The position numbers and the translations under genes were made by a program. The notes under the pieces were generated by a model that worked only from the letters and a program-made list of their open reading frames with translations, made no database searches and had not been told where the DNA came from. A stretch of DNA of 64,000 nt from contig NZ_CP039253.1 of the NCBI RefSeq assembly GCF_004795915.1, positions 2,170,001-2,234,000 of the forward strand. The letters are read 5' to 3'. This document shows positions 59,822 through 64,000 of the stretch, piece by piece; the stretch's first letter is position 1, and the number at the start of each line of letters is the position of its first letter. The DNA is from Rhodococcus sp. PAMC28707 (GTDB taxonomy: Bacteria; Actinomycetota; Actinomycetes; Mycobacteriales; Mycobacteriaceae).

Positions 59822-61867
59822 GTGAGTTCTTCGGTCGAGGAATCCAAGCCAGATGTGGCCGAAGAACCGGAGGCTCGATCGCGGGTGAACTGGCGGGTCT
59901 TCGTACCCGCTGCGCTGTTCACTCTTGCGATTACGATCTGGGCGCTGATCGCACCGGAGAACGCGGAGAGTGTGCTCGGCAGCGCAGTGATGTGGACTTC
60001 GGACTGGTTCGGGTGGTTCTACGTGGCGCTGGTCGCAATCGTGCTCGTTTTCGTTGTTTACCTGGCCTTCTCGGGATTCGGCAATCTCAAACTGGGGCCC
60101 GCTCACTCGCAACCGGAGTTCGGGTTGCTGTCCTGGGCGTCGATGCTCTTCGCCGCTGGCATCAGCACCGATCTGATGTACTTCGCCGTCTCCGAGCCGG
60201 TGACGCAGTACCTCCAACCGCCGAGCACCGAAGCCGGTTCAGTGGATGCTGCCCGTGAGGCGACCGTATGGACGCTCTTCCACTACGGAATCAGTGGATG
60301 GGGCCTCTACGCCCTGATGGGGATCGCGTTGGCCTACTTCGCGTATCGGAAGAATCAGCCGCTGGCGATTCGCTCGGCTCTTGCTCCCATTTTCGGCAAA
60401 CGCGTCAAGGGTGTGCTGGGAGACACTGTCGATTTCGCTGCGCTGCTCGGCACGATCTTCGGCGTGGCGACCTCGCTGGGAATCGGTGTCGTGATGATCA
60501 ACGTGGGACTGAACGTAGTTTTCGGATTGGAAGTCAGCACCGGTGTCGAAATCGGCATCGTCGCCGTCGGTGTTGCCATTGCCACACTTTCGGCCACCTC
60601 GGGCGTCGACAAGGGCATCAAGATCCTCTCGCTCCTCAACGTGTTTTTGGCATTCGCACTGTCGATCTGGGTGCTCGTCATGGGCCAAACCCAGTTCCTG
60701 CTCGACGCCCTGGTTCTGAACGTCAGTGACTTCGGTCGACTGTTCCCCAACATGGTCGGTCAGACCTTCGCGTTCGAGGACACCGGCACATGGATGACCG
60801 ACTGGACACTGTTCTTCTGGGCCTGGTGGATCGCGTGGGCCTCGTTCGTCGGCCTTTTCCTTGCGCGGATCTCTCGAGGCCGCACCATCCGCCAGTTCGT
60901 ACTCGGGACTTTGACGATCCCTTTTCTGTACATCCTCATGTGGGCCTCGGTCTACGGAAACTCTGCCCTTGAGCGGGTTCGTGGCGGTGACAGCGAATTC
61001 GGCGAACAAGCGATCCTCAACCCGGAGGGCGCGTTCTACGAACTCCTGAGGGACTACCCGGCATTCATCTTCATCGCCGCTCTCGCCACCTTCACCGCCC
61101 TTCTCTTCTACGTCACGTCCGCGGACTCGGCCGCACTGGTGATGGCCAACCTCTCCTCGCACCTGCCGAGCCCGCAGCACGACGGCAATGCGGCGCTTCG
61201 TATCTTCTGGGCTCTGGCGACCGGCGGTCTGACCGTGGCCATGCTCGTCGTCGGCGGCGTGGGCGCTTTGCAGAATGCTGCGGTCATCATGGGCTTGCCC
61301 TTCGCCTTCGTCATCATCCTCGTCATGATCGGGCTCTACCGATCGCTGAGAGTGGAGACATTCAGAATCGAAAGCGTCGAGCAAAGTTTGCCGGGTTCAC
61401 TCTCGGTCCGCACCGGAGGAAACCGCGGAGTCGACTGGTCCTGGCGCCACCGACTCAGTCGGGTTCTCAGATTCCCCGGCGAGGACCGCGTGCGAGAGTT
61501 CGGACGCCAGGTGGTGCTGCCGAGTTTCAACGAGGTCGTCGAAGAAATGCGGGTGCAAGGGATCGATGCCCGATGCGGGCCCGTCGACGACGCCGAGGAC
61601 ATGTACGAACTCGTGGTCGGCGCAGACCACGCTCATCCGTTCCGCTATCAGGTGTGGCGACGCAAGGTCGCCGTTCCGTCCTTCGGACTGACTCTGCCTC
61701 GTACCGAAGACGAGTACTACCGGATGGAGGTCTATCTGGACGGTGGTTCCGGTCAGGGATACGACATCATGGGATACACGAAAGACCAGGTCATCGAAGA
61801 TATCCTGGACCATTACGAAGGACACCTGACTTTCCTCCAGCTAGAGGAGAACAGCGGCGGTTCTTGA
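59822..61867 (+). CDS. BCCT-family betaine/choline transporter
   Basis: A 681-residue permease with 12 membrane helices. The family signature 'TDWTLFFWAWWIAWASFVG' is present, with the substrate Trp-rich region and 'SRGRTIRQFV'. The last 150 or so residues form a cytoplasmic tail ('RVREFGRQVVLPSFNEVV', 'LTFLQLEENSGG'). It imports choline or glycine betaine with sodium or protons during osmotic stress. GTG at 59822 has GAAGGGA upstream. It is 60 bases before betB. Confidence 0.92.
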   Translation: MSSSVEESKPDVAEEPEARSRVNWRVFVPAALFTLAITIWALIAPENAESVLGSAVMWTSDWFGWFYVALVAIVLVFVVYLAFSGFGNLKLGPAHSQPEFGLLSWASMLFAAGISTDLMYFAVSEPVTQYLQPPSTEAGSVDAAREATVWTLFHYGISGWGLYALMGIALAYFAYRKNQPLAIRSALAPIFGKRVKGVLGDTVDFAALLGTIFGVATSLGIGVVMINVGLNVVFGLEVSTGVEIGIVAVGVAIATLSATSGVDKGIKILSLLNVFLAFALSIWVLVMGQTQFLLDALVLNVSDFGRLFPNMVGQTFAFEDTGTWMTDWTLFFWAWWIAWASFVGLFLARISRGRTIRQFVLGTLTIPFLYILMWASVYGNSALERVRGGDSEFGEQAILNPEGAFYELLRDYPAFIFIAALATFTALLFYVTSADSAALVMANLSSHLPSPQHDGNAALRIFWALATGGLTVAMLVVGGVGALQNAAVIMGLPFAFVIILVMIGLYRSLRVETFRIESVEQSLPGSLSVRTGGNRGVDWSWRHRLSRVLRFPGEDRVREFGRQVVLPSFNEVVEEMRVQGIDARCGPVDDAEDMYELVVGADHAHPFRYQVWRRKVAVPSFGLTLPRTEDEYYRMEVYLDGGSGQGYDIMGYTKDQVIEDILDHYEGHLTFLQLEENSGGS

Positions 61868-61927
61868 CCGCTCGAACCGCACGGACAGCCCTATCAGCAC
61901 AACCCACGCAGCAAGGAGACCAGCTTC

Positions 61928-63400
61928 ATGCCCAAGACGTTGTTTATCGATGGTGAGTGGACCTCTGCGGTCAACGGCGGAACTCGGGAGATCCACTGCC
62001 CGGCGAACGGCGAACTCGTCGGCACCGTCGACGAAGCAGATGGTGCCGACACCGCAGCGGCCATCGCCGCCGCCCGACGTGCATTCGACGCCGGAGTATG
62101 GAGTTCCACTCCGGCAACCGAACGAGGCGCGTTGTTGCTGCGGGTCGCCGACGCGATCCAACGACGTAAGGACGAGTTCGCCCGCGCCGAGTCACTCGAT
62201 ACGGGCAAGCGCCTCGTGGAGAGCGAAATCGACATGGACGACATCAGTGCCAGCTTCCGCTATTTCGGTGTGCTCGCCGGGCAGCAGGCAGGGCGGGTCG
62301 TAGACCCGGGCATGCCCGACGTCGTGAGCAAGGTCGTGTACGAGCCCATCGGTGTCTGCGGAATGATCACCCCCTGGAACTACCCACTGCTGCAGGTGGC
62401 GTGGAAGGTGGCACCTGCTCTGGCGGCGGGCAACACCTTCGTGCTCAAGCCCAGCGAACTCACTCCGCACACTGCGATGCTTCTGATGGATGTACTCGAT
62501 GGTCTCGGACTGCCGGCGGGCGTGGGGAACCTCGTGCTCGGCGCCGGTGCCACCGCGGGCGCGCCGCTGTCGGAACATCCCGATGTCGACATGGTCTCGT
62601 TCACCGGCGGGCTCGCGACGGGCCGCGTGGTCGCTGCAGCGGCAGTGCAGACGGTCAAGAAGGTGGCGCTCGAACTCGGCGGGAAGAACCCCAATGTCGT
62701 CTTCGCCGACGCCGACTTCGATGCGGCCGTCGACAATGCCCTCAACGCAGCCTTCGTCCACAGCGGCCAGGTGTGCTCGGCAGGAGCGCGTCTGATCGTC
62801 GAGGAGTCCATCCATGACCGCTTCGTCGCGGAGTTGGTCCGTCGCGCCAAGCAGATTCGCTTGGGCGGGCCGTTCGACGAAACAGCCGAGACAGGTCCGC
62901 TCATCTCTGCGGACCATCGTGACAAGGTCACCGCCTACGTCGACGCAGGCATCGAGGAAGGCGCCGTCGTCGGCTGTGGTGCCGAATGGGGCACCGGTGA
63001 GCTCGAGTCGGGCTTCTACTATCTGCCGACGGTCCTCGACGGCTGCAACACCGCAATGTCGGTGGTACAGGAAGAGGGCTTCGGCCCCGTCGTCACCGTG
63101 GAGACCTTCCGCACGGAAGAGGAAGCCATCGCTATCGGCAACGACACCCGGTACGGGCTCGCCGCGGGCGTCTGGAGCCAGGACGCCGGAAAGACCGAGC
63201 GCGTGGCTGCACGGTTGCGGCACGGCACCGTGTGGATCAACGACTTCCACCCCTACCTGCCACAGGCCGAGTGGGGCGGATTCGGCATGTCGGGCAACGG
63301 TCGCGAACTGGGTCCGACCGGTCTGGCCGAATACCAGGAGATCAAGCACATCTACCAGAACCTCCGGCCCGCAGTCACCGGATGGTTCCCGCAACACTGA
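61928..63400 (+). CDS. betB: Betaine-aldehyde dehydrogenase
   Basis: A 490-residue NAD-dependent aldehyde dehydrogenase. The catalytic Cys is in 'HSGQVCSAGARLIV', the Glu in 'VALELGGKNPNVVF', and the cofactor region is 'ITPWNYPLLQVAWKVAPAL'. 'WINDFHPYLPQAEWGG' matches the substrate cage of betaine-aldehyde enzymes. With a choline transporter upstream and a GMC choline dehydrogenase downstream it completes choline oxidation to glycine betaine. GCAAGGAG precedes the ATG. Confidence 0.9.
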   Translation: MPKTLFIDGEWTSAVNGGTREIHCPANGELVGTVDEADGADTAAAIAAARRAFDAGVWSSTPATERGALLLRVADAIQRRKDEFARAESLDTGKRLVESEIDMDDISASFRYFGVLAGQQAGRVVDPGMPDVVSKVVYEPIGVCGMITPWNYPLLQVAWKVAPALAAGNTFVLKPSELTPHTAMLLMDVLDGLGLPAGVGNLVLGAGATAGAPLSEHPDVDMVSFTGGLATGRVVAAAAVQTVKKVALELGGKNPNVVFADADFDAAVDNALNAAFVHSGQVCSAGARLIVEESIHDRFVAELVRRAKQIRLGGPFDETAETGPLISADHRDKVTAYVDAGIEEGAVVGCGAEWGTGELESGFYYLPTVLDGCNTAMSVVQEEGFGPVVTVETFRTEEEAIAIGNDTRYGLAAGVWSQDAGKTERVAARLRHGTVWINDFHPYLPQAEWGGFGMSGNGRELGPTGLAEYQEIKHIYQNLRPAVTGWFPQH

Positions 63401-63415
63401 GCACACCACCGATTC

Positions 63416-63454
63416 TTCGGTTCGGTTCGGTTCGGTTCGGTTCGGTTCGGTTCG
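63416..63454 (+). repeat. Pentanucleotide repeat (TTCGG) x7 plus partial, before betA
   Basis: Seven perfect tandem TTCGG units followed by TTCG lie 22 bases before the betA start and 16 bases after the betB stop. Such repeats change length by slippage and could alter spacing or RNA structure in the betB-betA intergenic leader. Confidence 0.95.
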
Positions 63455-63476
63455 TTAGAGGAGAGGCGCAAGAAAC

Positions 63477-64000
63477 ATGTCCGAAAAGCGATTCGATTAC
63501 GTGGTCGTCGGCGGCGGCAGCGCCGGCGCGGCCGTGGCGGCACGTCTCAGTGAGGACTCGTCCGTCACCGTCGCGTTGATCGAGGCCGGCCCCAGCGACG
63601 TCGGCGTCGACGACGTCCTCCAGCTCACCCGCTGGCCTGCACTGCTCGGATCAGGTTTCGACTGGGACTATCAGATCGAACCGCAGGAGCGCGGTAACTC
63701 GTTCATGCGCCAATCGCGGGCGAAGGTGCTGGGCGGATGTTCCTCACACAACTCGTGCATCGCTTTCTGGCCGCCTGCCGAGGATCTCGACGAGTGGGCC
63801 GGCAAGTACGGTGCCGTCGGCTGGGATTCCCAGCAGATGCTGCCGCTGCTTCGAAAGCTCGAGAACAACGACCAACCGGGCACGCACCACGGTCACGACG
63901 GGCCGGTACGCATCCGGAACATCGAAGCCGTGGACCCGGCAGGTGTGGCGATTCTCGAAGCGTGCGAGCAAGCCGGCATCCCCACCGTGCAGTTCAACAA
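63477..64000 (+). CDS. betA: Choline dehydrogenase / GMC oxidoreductase (3' end outside window)
   Basis: The first 174 residues of a GMC flavoenzyme. The FAD site is 'DYVVVGGGSAGAAVAARLSE', followed by 'LIEAGPSD' and 'SRAKVLGGCSSHNSCIAFW', the GMC signature 1 region. 'RWPALLGSGFDWDYQIEPQE' (read in part as 'GSGFDWDYQIEPQ') is typical of choline dehydrogenases. It oxidises choline to betaine aldehyde, the substrate of BetB. TAGAGGAGAGG lies about ten bases before the ATG. The gene continues past base 64000. Confidence 0.88.
   Translation, partial: MSEKRFDYVVVGGGSAGAAVAARLSEDSSVTVALIEAGPSDVGVDDVLQLTRWPALLGSGFDWDYQIEPQERGNSFMRQSRAKVLGGCSSHNSCIAFWPPAEDLDEWAGKYGAVGWDSQQMLPLLRKLENNDQPGTHHGHDGPVRIRNIEAVDPAGVAILEACEQAGIPTVQFN

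Noticed and set aside
60239..61384. 381-codon minus-strand frame inside the BCCT gene
   Set aside because: Glu/Asp/Arg-rich shadow of a membrane-protein gene, no family motif.
1..64000. Prophage, integrative element or genomic island
   Set aside because: No integrase, transposase, phage structural gene or tRNA boundary was found; only the retron and the short damaged patches suggest transfer or decay.

Overview
This 64 kb stretch is high-GC actinobacterial chromosome, almost certainly Rhodococcus (Mycobacteriales). The pointers are a fused LysX (lysyl-phosphatidylglycerol synthase plus lysyl-tRNA synthetase), two cutinase-family secreted proteins, a mycofactocin-type SDR, two F420/PPOX-type flavin-binding proteins, DUF5313, and a CrtU-type aryl-carotenoid enzyme. 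The genus is an inference from gene content. No rRNA, tRNA, insertion sequence, prophage or CRISPR array was seen.

Layout. 1-8.9 kb: end of a secreted lipase, a TipAS-type MerR regulator, small membrane proteins, RraA, a broken DUF1275 gene beside a TetR regulator with two matching operators, a GAP-family exporter, a class IV aminotransferase, a free-standing FMN glutamate-synthase-like protein and a beta-propeller protein. 9-14.8 kb: a catabolic patch (flavoprotein dehydrogenase, phosphotriesterase-like lactonase, SnoaL-fold protein, mycofactocin-type SDR, AhpD-like protein) whose central divergent promoter carries a match to the KstR2 steroid-regulon box. 14.9-17.3 kb: a secreted protein and a complete-looking retron, made of a reverse transcriptase and an upstream msr-msd RNA. 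17.6-21 kb and 24.8-27.3 kb: copper resistance (CopB- and CopA-type ATPases, DUF305 and DUF6153 proteins, a 45-residue membrane peptide) under three near-identical CsoR-type operators. 21-24.7 kb: aryl-carotenoid genes (Rieske/DUF5914, CrtU, methyltransferase) with an S4 protein. 27.5-34.7 kb: cutinase, XRE regulator with a divergent methionine aminopeptidase, RibD-like reductase with a TetR regulator, and the lysine catabolic pair pcd/lat. 34.7-39.4 kb: a fused TrpE-TrpG under a classical Trp attenuator, a GGDEF-EAL protein and a PPOX protein. 39.5-52.8 kb: lysX, hydrolase, FabH-like enzyme, PPOX protein, MFS/LysR pair, phosphatase, heptad-repeat membrane protein, monooxygenase, MFS exporter, cutinase. 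53-64 kb: gltBD and the start of a choline-to-glycine-betaine operon (BCCT transporter, betB, betA).

The most notable system is the retron at 15859-17285. A 416-residue reverse transcriptase (YADD, LPQGAPTSP, LTGLVVN) is preceded by about 156 nt that fold as expected for a retron RNA: terminal a1/a2 arms pairing over 15 bp, two short msr-like hairpins and one long msd-like hairpin, ending 20 nt before the start codon. No obvious effector gene lies beside it. Other signals worth testing are the three-tryptophan leader with mutually exclusive hairpins, a one-mismatch parS-like 16-mer at a hydrolase start codon, short tandem repeats at gene boundaries (17 bp x3 twice, 34 bp x5, TTCGG x7), and a densely structured gap upstream of the betaine transporter.

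All names come from reading protein motifs and gene context; no database search was run.
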